Made by a program: the position numbers and the translations under genes. Positions 1 to 5,174 of a stretch of 5,789 bases of DNA are shown here, one piece after another (position 1 is the stretch's first letter; every line of letters starts with the position of its first letter). A model generated the notes under the pieces. That model had not been told where the DNA came from. It ran no database searches and was given only the letters and a program-made list of their open reading frames with translations. The stretch is taken from contig JAAYXY010000108.1 of the NCBI GenBank assembly GCA_012515645.1, positions 1 to 5,789 of the forward strand. Reading direction: 5' to 3'. Source of the DNA: Candidatus Peribacteria bacterium (GTDB taxonomy: Bacteria > Patescibacteriota > Gracilibacteria > Peribacterales > Peribacteraceae).

Positions 1-157
1 CCTGTGGGGCGCGGATCACGACCGACCGATTCCCATGTACCTGTTGAAGTGATGCGATTCCATTCTCTGGTACACGTTGCGCAGAATCCTGCTTGCCGAA
101 AATGGCAACGTGCAGCCGGTCAGCAAAAGGTTCGAAGATGCGAAACGGCACATCCAT
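1..157 (-). CDS. pgeF: PgeF/LACC1-family purine nucleoside phosphorylase (polyphenol oxidase, DUF152), N-terminal fragment
   Basis: The first 52 codons of a minus-strand gene are present; the rest lies beyond the left edge. The reading frame opens with ATG at 157-155 and has no stop. Near residue 37 it carries the run LQQVHGNRSVV; the QVHG motif (His41) is the hallmark metal-ligand region of the PgeF/YlmD/YfiH family (Cu-oxidase_4, DUF152). Members of this cytoplasmic family act as zinc-dependent purine nucleoside phosphorylases/adenosine deaminases and were once called laccases. The start lies 3 nt after the nnrD stop, in the same frame (TGA-CGC-ATG), so the two genes almost certainly share a transcript and may be translationally coupled. 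There is no Shine-Dalgarno site. In the usual family layout QVHG lies roughly 60-80 residues in, so this N-terminus looks shortened. The identification rests on one motif plus its position, because the catalytic Cys/His residues are outside the window. Confidence 0.68.
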   Translation of the reverse strand, partial: MDVPFRIFEPFADRLHVAIFGKQDSAQRVPENGIASLQQVHGNRSVVIRAPQ

Positions 158-160
158 GCG

Positions 161-952
161 TCAATGTGCTGGTGAAAGGTTATGCAATGTGCGCGGCAGG
201 CAAGCGATAATGTCGTAGGCGGTGTAGGCGAATCCTTTTTCCTCCAGCAGCACATCGGCACAGCTTTTTATAACGTTGCTGGCGAGGATACATGCTGCCC
301 GGGGTTCCATATGCTGTGAGATGAGTCCGGCAGTTAGTCCTGCCAAGATGTCCCCTGTGCCGCCGGTCGTTAAACCGGCGTTGCCTCCCGTGATGCGTTC
401 AGGATCGGTATTGGGAGTGAGTACGGTGTCCTCTGTTCCTTTGAGCAGGAAGGTGACTCCGTACTCTCGTGCAGCATCCTGGACGCTTTCCGGCATAATG
501 CCCATGCGTTCCAATTCGCCAAGGTGCGGCGTGAGTACCACGGTTTTGTCTCGCGTGAGCTGCAGGGTTTCCTGCTGGAGCGCCGCAGCGTCTAAGACGA
601 GTGTGCAACTGGCGCTATCCACGATCTGCAGGAGTGCTTTCTTGCTTTCCGTGTTGTGGTGTTCAATACCCGGTCCCAGTACCGCACAATCCATGGTGGC
701 GAGCAATTCCAAGATCGGTTCGATATCGGCGCTGCCGAGGCTTTCTCCTCTAAACGGATGCACTTGGAAATTAAGTGACGTCATCTTGGCGACTTCCTGG
801 TGACATGCTGGGAGGAGCACATGCACCAAGTCTGCTCCGCTCCGTTCTGCTGCCAGTGCGCTCATGAGCGGAGCGCCGTGCATTGTGCGCGATCCTCCAA
901 TGACTGCGACTACACCATTATCGCCCTTATGGGAATTTTGCTTGCGTTCCAT
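161..952 (-). CDS. nnrD: ADP/ATP-dependent NAD(P)H-hydrate dehydratase (stand-alone NnrD)
   Basis: This 263-residue protein matches the ribokinase-like C-terminal half of YjeF/NnrD. The enzyme dehydrates damaged NADHX/NADPHX back to NAD(P)H in the cytoplasm using ADP or ATP. Visible family landmarks in order are HKGDNG and VIGGS (residues 8-21), the RSGADLV segment (37-43), GPG (93-95), LVLDAAAL (118-125), LTPHLGE (140-146), LLKG (169-172) and the nucleotide-binding/catalytic NAGLTTGGTGD (191-201), where Asp201 is the expected catalytic base. The N-terminal epimerase domain (NnrE) found in fused YjeF proteins is absent. Two positions differ from the common family sequence: the usual DADAL reads DAAAL, and the usual HPGE reads HLGE. 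The start at 952 is chosen because HKGD follows directly and a good extended -10 lies upstream. The gene is the first of a minus-strand pair with pgeF. The function call is confident; activity is inferred from motif retention. Confidence 0.93.
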   Translation of the reverse strand: MERKQNSHKGDNGVVAVIGGSRTMHGAPLMSALAAERSGADLVHVLLPACHQEVAKMTSLNFQVHPFRGESLGSADIEPILELLATMDCAVLGPGIEHHNTESKKALLQIVDSASCTLVLDAAALQQETLQLTRDKTVVLTPHLGELERMGIMPESVQDAAREYGVTFLLKGTEDTVLTPNTDPERITGGNAGLTTGGTGDILAGLTAGLISQHMEPRAACILASNVIKSCADVLLEEKGFAYTAYDIIACLPRTLHNLSPAH

Positions 953-981
953 ATGCCAATTCTACCAGATACTGCTATCAT
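953..981 (+). promoter_or_regulatory. Promoter for the CNNM-family gene and its leader ORF
   Basis: A -35-like ATGCCA (953-958, 4 of 6 to TTGACA) and a -10 TATCAT (976-981, 5 of 6) are separated by exactly 17 bp, and TGC at 973-975 makes the -10 an extended one. The predicted transcription start is about 988, which coincides with a GTG codon and lies 53 nt before the ATG of the membrane protein gene. The -35 sits directly against the nnrD start codon on the other strand, so polymerase binding in the two directions should be mutually exclusive. Confidence 0.55.
959..967 (-). promoter_or_regulatory. Extended -10 promoter for nnrD-pgeF, predicting a leaderless mRNA
   Basis: On the minus strand the sequence TGGTAGAAT (967 down to 959) is an extended -10 element: TGn followed by TAGAAT, 5 of 6 matches to TATAAT. 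Its last base is 7 nt before the A of the nnrD ATG at 952, which is the usual distance from a -10 to the transcription start. The transcript would therefore begin at or next to the start codon. No good -35 is seen at 16-18 bp spacing, which extended -10 promoters tolerate. The element lies inside the spacer of the opposing promoter. Confidence 0.55.
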
Positions 982-987
982 CATCCC

Positions 988-1047
988 GTGAACGACGAAG
1001 TCCAGGCGCAGAAGCCACGTACATATTCAGAAGACAGCGGATGCTAG
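988..1047 (+). CDS. Possible 19-residue leader peptide overlapping the CNNM-family gene
   Basis: GTG at 988 opens a 19-codon frame ending in TAG at 1045-1047. The peptide would be hydrophilic and charged (it begins MNDEVQAQKP and ends in Cys) and resembles nothing I recognise. Two observations support translation. The GTG sits exactly where the upstream extended -10 predicts the first transcribed base. Its stop overlaps the next gene's start as ATGCTAG, the usual geometry for translational coupling, and that gene has no ribosome binding site of its own. Against it: very short open frames arise often by chance, and the true transcription start could lie a few bases away, leaving a plain 53-nt leader. 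Existence is an inference. Confidence 0.3.
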   Translation: MNDEVQAQKPRTYSEDSGC

Positions 1048-2012
1048 AGCTCGTCGCGCTCATTGCAGGCATTCTGGTGCTGTCCGGTATTTTCTCATGT
1101 GCAGAAGCCGTACTCATCTCTATTACGAAGCCGGAAGTTGCTGCTTTTGTGCAGGAAGGCCGGAAGGGGGCGAACATGCTTGCGCATATCCACGGATCAT
1201 TGGAACGGGCAGTCAATACCATCGTCGTGCTCAACAATGCCGTGAACATCGCCGGATCCATGCTCGTTGGCAGCGTCACCATTCGGCTCTATGGTGATGC
1301 GATACTGGCGGTTGTTACAACAGCTCTTACATTTGGGATCATCCTCTTTGCGGAAATTTTGCCCAAGAGCATTGGTATCCATTACAGCCAACGCCTCGCC
1401 ATACCTGTTTCTCTTGCTGTGTCCTACCTTATGGTGCTCATGTTCCCGGTTATCTGGCTCCTGGAACAGTTCACCCGGCTTTTTAAGCGTGGAGAACGTA
1501 AGATCGGCACGGAGCAGCAAATCCGTTCCCTGGTAAATCTGGGGCGTCGTGCAGGACACATCGAAAGCGACGAAAGCCAGCTGGTGCACCGTGCGTTTAT
1601 TCTTAACGACAAGACCGCGCAGGATATCATGACGCCGCTCAAAGATATTATCAGTGTGCATAAGAACGAGACAATCAGCCAAGCGGCCAAAAAGGTATTC
1701 CGCGAGAATCACTCGCGTTTCCCGGTATTCGGTAATGCCATTCACGACATCGAGGGTGTCGTCATGAGCTACGACATCCTGCAGTCTATGATCGAAGGCA
1801 AAGGCGATATGCATGTCGCAACCATTATCCAGCCGTGCCTCATCGTGGATGCATCGGAGAATGCCGACGCACTCCTCTGCCTCTTCCGGGACAAAAAAAG
1901 GCATCTGGCTGTGGTGCAGGACAATGGGCACACGATAGGAATCGTGACACTGGAAGATGTGCTGGAAGAGTTGGTGGGTGACATAGAAGATGAAATGGAT
2001 GTGCGGGAGTAA
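1041..2012 (+). CDS. CNNM/CorB (HlyC/CorC-type) membrane protein: DUF21 plus CBS pair
   Basis: This 323-residue inner-membrane protein belongs to the CNNM/CorB family, whose characterised members export or exchange Mg2+. The DUF21 transmembrane domain spans about residues 1-148, with hydrophobic segments near 4-28, 58-82, 86-106 and 118-142. It includes the family signatures FSCAEA (18-23) and FAEILPKSIG (103-112). A cytosolic CBS pair follows: CBS1 about 197-252, starting DIMTP and ending GVVMSYDIL, and CBS2 about 261-315, ending in the classic GIVTLEDVLEELVGDIEDE. In this family the CBS pair binds adenine nucleotide and Mg2+ and controls the membrane domain. The protein stops right after CBS2, so the CorC_HlyC domain usually found at the C-terminus is missing. 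The ATG at 1041 is preferred over an in-frame ATG at 864, because the longer form would overlap nnrD and place unrelated hydrophilic sequence before transmembrane segment 1. The gene is convergent with the glycosyltransferase gene, 13 nt between stops. Confidence 0.92.
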   Translation: MLELVALIAGILVLSGIFSCAEAVLISITKPEVAAFVQEGRKGANMLAHIHGSLERAVNTIVVLNNAVNIAGSMLVGSVTIRLYGDAILAVVTTALTFGIILFAEILPKSIGIHYSQRLAIPVSLAVSYLMVLMFPVIWLLEQFTRLFKRGERKIGTEQQIRSLVNLGRRAGHIESDESQLVHRAFILNDKTAQDIMTPLKDIISVHKNETISQAAKKVFRENHSRFPVFGNAIHDIEGVVMSYDILQSMIEGKGDMHVATIIQPCLIVDASENADALLCLFRDKKRHLAVVQDNGHTIGIVTLEDVLEELVGDIEDEMDVRE

Positions 2013-2025
2013 AAGGGCGAAGTGC

Positions 2026-3153
2026 TCAGTGCCCGAATTCCCCGGTATGCTTATTTGCCAATTTGGTCTGCCAAATTTCATCCACCATTGCGCGCATGCG
2101 TCCTCGGAATATCTCGCCGCTGAATTGCTGCGCATGCGCTCGTATCTGTTCAGGATCAAAATGGAGTGTATCGAACCGCTGCAGGGCATTATGCAGGCTC
2201 CGGATGGTTTGTTGTGCAAAGAAGAGGCCGGTCACCCCGTCTAAAACCGTATCCAGCGCTCCCCCTTGCCCGTATGCGATCACGGGTGTGCCGCATGCTT
2301 GCGCTTCCAACGGTACCACACCGGCATCTTCGAATGGCGGAAAGAGTAGAGCCCGCGCCTGGGCATACAGGGCGGATAGCTGTTCTTCCGGCACGTACCC
2401 CAGCATGCGTACCGTCGGACCTGCCAGCGAACGCAGGCGCTGTTCATCCTGTCCCGTGCCGGCGATATCGAGCGGAAATCCGAATGCATTCGCCGCCTGA
2501 ATGAGCAGGTCAAAGCGCTTGTACGGCACCAGGCGCCCCACGGCGAGGTACGATGTGCGTTTGCCGTGGTGCAGTGGTGCTTCGAAGAAATGGTCGTCCA
2601 CAGGAGGGTGTATTACGGTGCTTTCCCGCGCGTATGTGCGTGCAATGCGTTCCTGTGTTGTAGAAGAATTGGCGATGAAAACATCCGTACGTTTGGCCGT
2701 TGTCATGTCCCATCGCCGCAGAGCAGTGAGGCGTCTGCGCACGGTTTTGCGAAGCAATGCCGGTACACGAAAGTCCTGCAGGTACTGTTCCTCCATTTCC
2801 CACGCGTAACGCATGGGTGTGTGGCAGTAGCATATGTGTATTGCCGTGCTGGGCGGTATGACACCTTTGGCTACGGCGTGTGACGAACTCAGAACAATAT
2901 CGTAACCGCGCAGGTCGATGCGTTCGATAGCTCTGGGCATCCATGGCAGCAGTAGTTTGTGGTTGCCCAGGATGCGATACCAGCGTTGCAGAGCGCTCGC
3001 ACGGATATCCGCGCGATCCAGCGGTCCCAGCTTTCCGTGTTGTGCGACTGTGGTGAAGAGCGGCGCATCCGGCCACAGCGAACACCACTGTGCAATAACG
3101 CGTTCAGCGCCAGCGTATGTCGGCAGCCAGTCGGCGATGAATGCCAGGCGCAT
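2026..3153 (-). CDS. Glycosyltransferase family 4 protein, WbaZ-like (probable mannosyltransferase)
   Basis: This 375-residue GT-B fold retaining glycosyltransferase probably transfers a sugar from a nucleotide-sugar donor to a lipid-linked or surface glycan at the cytoplasmic face. The N-terminal domain begins MRLAFIADWL with AGAERV (14-19). Strong WbaZ-like signatures follow: SSSHAVAKGVIPP (89-101), ICYCHTPMRYAW (107-118) and FIANS (159-163). The donor-binding domain shows GRLVPYKR with Arg207 and Lys212 (phosphate contacts), and the E-x7-E motif at Glu275/Glu283 in FEDAGVVPLEAQACGTPVIAYGQGG. Length is normal for the family. The first in-frame ATG at 3195 would add 14 residues with no similarity; the ATG at 3153 puts the first beta-strand at the N-terminus and a -10-like hexamer 9 nt upstream. 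Mannose as donor is inferred from the subfamily and is not visible in the sequence. No other polysaccharide genes adjoin it, so the glycan is unknown. Confidence 0.93.
   Translation of the reverse strand: MRLAFIADWLPTYAGAERVIAQWCSLWPDAPLFTTVAQHGKLGPLDRADIRASALQRWYRILGNHKLLLPWMPRAIERIDLRGYDIVLSSSHAVAKGVIPPSTAIHICYCHTPMRYAWEMEEQYLQDFRVPALLRKTVRRRLTALRRWDMTTAKRTDVFIANSSTTQERIARTYARESTVIHPPVDDHFFEAPLHHGKRTSYLAVGRLVPYKRFDLLIQAANAFGFPLDIAGTGQDEQRLRSLAGPTVRMLGYVPEEQLSALYAQARALLFPPFEDAGVVPLEAQACGTPVIAYGQGGALDTVLDGVTGLFFAQQTIRSLHNALQRFDTLHFDPEQIRAHAQQFSGEIFRGRMRAMVDEIWQTKLANKHTGEFGH
2060..2077. other. Short perfect hairpin near the convergent gene ends
   Basis: AATTTGG (2060-2066) and CCAAATT (2071-2077) form a 7-bp perfect inverted repeat with a 4-nt loop. 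It lies in the last codons of the glycosyltransferase gene and 48 nt past the stop of the CNNM-family gene, so it would appear in both transcripts. It is AT-rich and has no U-tract on either strand, so it is not a standard intrinsic terminator. It may be a coincidence of the coding sequence or an mRNA 3'-end structure. Confidence 0.25.
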
Positions 3154-3161
3154 AGGGGCAC

Positions 3162-3190
3162 ACTGTATTGTGTATGGAGTGTGGCGCAAA
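3162..3190 (-). promoter_or_regulatory. Candidate promoter for the glycosyltransferase gene
   Basis: Reading the minus strand, TACAGT (3167-3162, 4 of 6 to TATAAT) lies 17 bp after TTTGCG (3190-3185, 3 of 6 to TTGACA). The last base of the -10 is 9 nt before the ATG at 3153, so the transcript would have at most 1-3 untranslated bases. No Shine-Dalgarno sequence precedes the start. The match is modest and is supported mainly by its position. Confidence 0.35.
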
Positions 3191-3198
3191 CTCAATCA

Positions 3199-3227
3199 TC
3201 GTCAGTGTACTCATTCCGTATTAGGAT
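3199..3227 (+). promoter_or_regulatory. Candidate promoter for ftsQ
   Basis: TCGTCA (3199-3204, 4 of 6 to TTGACA) and TAGGAT (3222-3227, 4 of 6 to TATAAT) are separated by 17 bp. The -10 ends 8 nt before the GTG at 3235, again predicting little or no 5' leader. Together with the opposing element at 3162-3190 this makes the 81-bp gap between the glycosyltransferase and ftsQ genes a compact divergent promoter region. Confidence 0.4.
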
Positions 3228-3234
3228 AGGTGAT

Positions 3235-4170
3235 GTGCCACTCAAGTCTGCCCGGCGCTTGCCGCGCCGGTACAATCGGCCTGTTTCCAAGCAAATGCGC
3301 GCTCTCGTCGCACGGCGGCGCGGCAAGCACGCACAATTTAGGCGCCAGAAATTTCTGAGATGGTGGAGTCGCGTACGCAGTACTGCATCCTCCATGCGTG
3401 TCTATTTGCTGCGTTGGATGCTGGTTGGAATATGTGCTGCAGGTGTCGTGGTGTTCGCGTACTTACTCTTCTCGCCTGTTGTTCGGGTGCACGAAATCAG
3501 TGTTGTGCGCACGGATCCCCGCCTGGATATCGGGCAAGTGCAAACTGCTCTGGCGCCGCTCTTCGGTCGCCATCCGTTCTTCGTTTCCCGCCTGGAGGTA
3601 TATCAGTTGCTCAAATCCCGGATGCCGGATATCACCTTGGTGCAAGTGGAAAAAGCATATCCGGATACGTTGCGCGTTACACCGCAGTTAGAACCTCTTG
3701 TTGCGCGCATTACCATTGTGAGTCCGGATGAGGAGCAACGTGAGCCAGTGACGGCATCGGGCGCATGGAGCAATTTCATGAGTGCGCAGGGTTGGTACGT
3801 GCAGACAGCAACACCGCAGGAAGCCAATGATCTACCCGAATTGCGCATCGTGGATTGGGGCGCGCGGCCCGTACCTGGCGACCATCTGTTACCGCCGCCA
3901 TTCCTAGAGCGTATGCAGGCAACCGAACGCGCGTTGGAAACGCAGTTTGGACACACAACTGTGCTGCGCAGCGTGTACATGCGCGGTCAGGAATTCCATT
4001 TGCTTGTGCAGGAAGGCTCTTCTGAAAAGCGTATATCGCTCTGGTGCGATACGCGCACATCTGTGGAAGAACACATTTTACGTTACCGCCTCTTCCTGCA
4101 GACGATCGGGATAGAAGCAGTAGAGGAATACATTGATCTTCGGCTGGTGGATCGAGTGGTATACAAATGA
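3235..4170 (+). CDS. ftsQ: FtsQ/DivIB-type cell division protein with POTRA domain
   Basis: With a GTG start at 3235 the protein has 311 residues. It shows the FtsQ plan: a strongly basic cytoplasmic tail (1-55, rich in Arg/Lys), one membrane anchor (about 56-79), then an extracytoplasmic POTRA domain beginning VVRVHEISVV (82-91) and containing the typical AYPDTLRV strand (141-148), followed by a C-terminal beta region. FtsQ links early and late divisome proteins and recruits the FtsL/FtsB complex. GTG 3235 is preferred because it follows a -10-like element by 8 nt and gives a fully basic tail. An ATG at 3295 (291 residues) is the alternative and has no better upstream signal. The frame is open much further upstream, but only as an antisense shadow of the glycosyltransferase. 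The gene sits apart from any mur or ftsA/ftsZ genes here, yet is followed by two wall genes. POTRA assignment is from motif reading, and the C-terminal part is weakly conserved. Confidence 0.8.
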   Translation: MPLKSARRLPRRYNRPVSKQMRALVARRRGKHAQFRRQKFLRWWSRVRSTASSMRVYLLRWMLVGICAAGVVVFAYLLFSPVVRVHEISVVRTDPRLDIGQVQTALAPLFGRHPFFVSRLEVYQLLKSRMPDITLVQVEKAYPDTLRVTPQLEPLVARITIVSPDEEQREPVTASGAWSNFMSAQGWYVQTATPQEANDLPELRIVDWGARPVPGDHLLPPPFLERMQATERALETQFGHTTVLRSVYMRGQEFHLLVQEGSSEKRISLWCDTRTSVEEHILRYRLFLQTIGIEAVEEYIDLRLVDRVVYK

Positions 4171-4201
4171 AGAGGCTGTGGCGTTCACATATGTTCCGCA
4201 A

Positions 4202-4214
4202 TGCGCATAGGCGT
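4202..4214 (+). repeat. Direct repeat copy 1, ftsQ-dac intergenic region
   Basis: TGCGCATAGGCGT matches the element at 4287-4299 at 12 of 13 positions; over an 18-nt alignment (4200-4217 with 4285-4302) 15 positions agree. The copies are 85 bp apart, close to eight helical turns. The 129-bp gap (4171-4299) that holds them contains no gene I can support and no clear promoter; TTGACG at 4232-4237 resembles a -35 but lacks a good -10 at 16-18 bp. Confidence 0.5.
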
Positions 4215-4286
4215 TTGTCATCCTGCTTCCCTTGACGGTTGAGGCCATCGCGCCCCATGAAAACACCCGGAGAGCTTCCCTGTAAT

Positions 4287-4299
4287 TGCGCATAGCCGT
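4287..4299 (+). repeat. Direct repeat copy 2, abutting the carboxypeptidase start codon
   Basis: TGCGCATAGCCGT ends on the base before the ATG at 4300. The same place also contains a perfect inverted repeat GCATA-GCCG-TATGC (4290-4303) whose right arm includes that ATG. It could be a regulator binding site or an RNA hairpin that hides the first start codon. Neither role is shown, and the inverted repeat is short enough to be chance. Confidence 0.45.
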
Positions 4300-5163
4300 A
4301 TGCTATCCATGATGTACGCATCACTCCTTTCGGTCCTGCTGATCGGCATGGTACCCATCGGTGCCCGTGTCGGCATTCCCAATGGGATAGGGCAATTGGC
4401 TATCGCTCCGCCTTCGCCGCCCGTGGCGCTTGCAGGGAGGCTCTCTGCATCGGGAGTACTGTTGATGGACGCGCGCAGTGGACAGGTTGTGTACGAGCGC
4501 GATGGGCGGGTGCGCCGATCGATGGCGAGCATCACCAAACTCATGACAGCGTTGCTCATCGTGGAGAATCACGATATGGATGAAATCGTCGTTATTCCAC
4601 AGGGGATAGAAGACATCGTAGGGAACAAAGTGCACCTGCCTTCCGGCGAGCGGTTTCGGGTTGGTGACTTGCTTTCCGCGCTTTTAATTTCCTCCGCAAA
4701 CGATGCGGCAGTTGTACTGGCGGAATACCACAGTGGTTCTGTTCCAGCGTTCGTAGACGCCATGAATGCAAGGGCGACGCAGCTGGGCATGACAAACACG
4801 TCGTACGCGAATCCCGCAGGATTAGATAGTGTGGCGCAGTACTCCACGCCACGGGATACCGCGGTGCTCACATCGTTCATTCTGCGGCAGCCCGATATTG
4901 CCAAGCGAATGGGTCGCAGGTGGCAGCGAGTGTACAGCCTGGAGGGTACCGAATTGGCACTAAACCACACGCATGCGCTTCTCCATGCCGCATCATCACC
5001 CGTGGTTGCCGGAAAAACTGGTACCACAGATAATGCGGGCCAGTGTCTTGTATCTCTCATTGAGCAGAACGGTCGCCAGTACATTATTGTCCTGTTTCAT
5101 TCCAGGGAGCGGTATGCAGATATGAAGGCGATTTTGGAAGCGATGCATGTTTCTGTCGTGTAA
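4300..5163 (+). CDS. dacA: D-alanyl-D-alanine carboxypeptidase (PBP5-like, peptidase family S11)
   Basis: This 287-residue secreted serine peptidase removes the terminal D-Ala from peptidoglycan stem pentapeptides and so limits cross-linking. All three penicillin-binding motifs are intact: S77-I-T-K80 (nucleophile Ser77), S132-A-N134 in SSANDA, and K239-T-G241 in VAGKTGTTDNAGQCL. Supporting family runs are VLLMDARSGQVVYE (53-66) and ANPAGLD (170-176). Residues 1-22 are hydrophobic and look like a signal peptide or N-terminal anchor. The chain ends soon after the catalytic domain, so the PBP5 C-terminal beta domain and amphipathic membrane anchor are absent; membrane attachment, if any, would be N-terminal. 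No start codon lies further upstream in frame before a stop at 4258. In-frame ATGs at 4309 and 4312 are alternatives; TATGCT at 4299-4304 (4 of 6 to the -10 consensus) would suit a leaderless start at 4312. The next gene begins 11 nt downstream. The exact paralogue name (dacA, dacF) cannot be decided. Confidence 0.95.
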   Translation: MLSMMYASLLSVLLIGMVPIGARVGIPNGIGQLAIAPPSPPVALAGRLSASGVLLMDARSGQVVYERDGRVRRSMASITKLMTALLIVENHDMDEIVVIPQGIEDIVGNKVHLPSGERFRVGDLLSALLISSANDAAVVLAEYHSGSVPAFVDAMNARATQLGMTNTSYANPAGLDSVAQYSTPRDTAVLTSFILRQPDIAKRMGRRWQRVYSLEGTELALNHTHALLHAASSPVVAGKTGTTDNAGQCLVSLIEQNGRQYIIVLFHSRERYADMKAILEAMHVSVV

Positions 5164-5174
5164 CCTAGCCCCTC

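Noticed and set aside
276..803. A 175-codon plus-strand frame across nnrD
   Set aside because: It is antisense to nnrD, Ser/Val-rich as shadows often are, and shows no domain.
864..1040. Longer N-terminus for the CNNM-family protein from an ATG at 864
   Set aside because: It overlaps nnrD by 89 bp, crosses the promoter region and adds 59 residues without family resemblance before transmembrane segment 1.
2010..2034. Terminator between the convergent genes (GGGC...GCCC)
   Set aside because: Only a 4-bp stem with a 12-nt loop can form, with no U-tract on either strand.
1197..2219. A 340-codon open frame on the minus strand opposite the CNNM-family gene
   Set aside because: It is the antisense shadow of a clear DUF21-CBS coding region, shows no recognisable domain, and overlaps the glycosyltransferase gene.
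2510..3088. A 192-codon minus-strand frame within the glycosyltransferase gene
   Set aside because: It is a shifted frame of a well-matched GT4 gene; the composition is Arg/His/Thr-rich and has no motif.
2959..3234. Upstream extension of ftsQ into the glycosyltransferase gene
   Set aside because: The 92 extra codons are the complementary strand of conserved GT4 sequence; FtsQ tails are not normally that long, and a start with a promoter exists at 3235.
4167..4235. A 22-codon basic ORF overlapping the ftsQ stop as ATGA
   Set aside because: The stop/start overlap suggests coupling, but the peptide is tiny, unrecognised and lacks any other support; chance is the simpler explanation.
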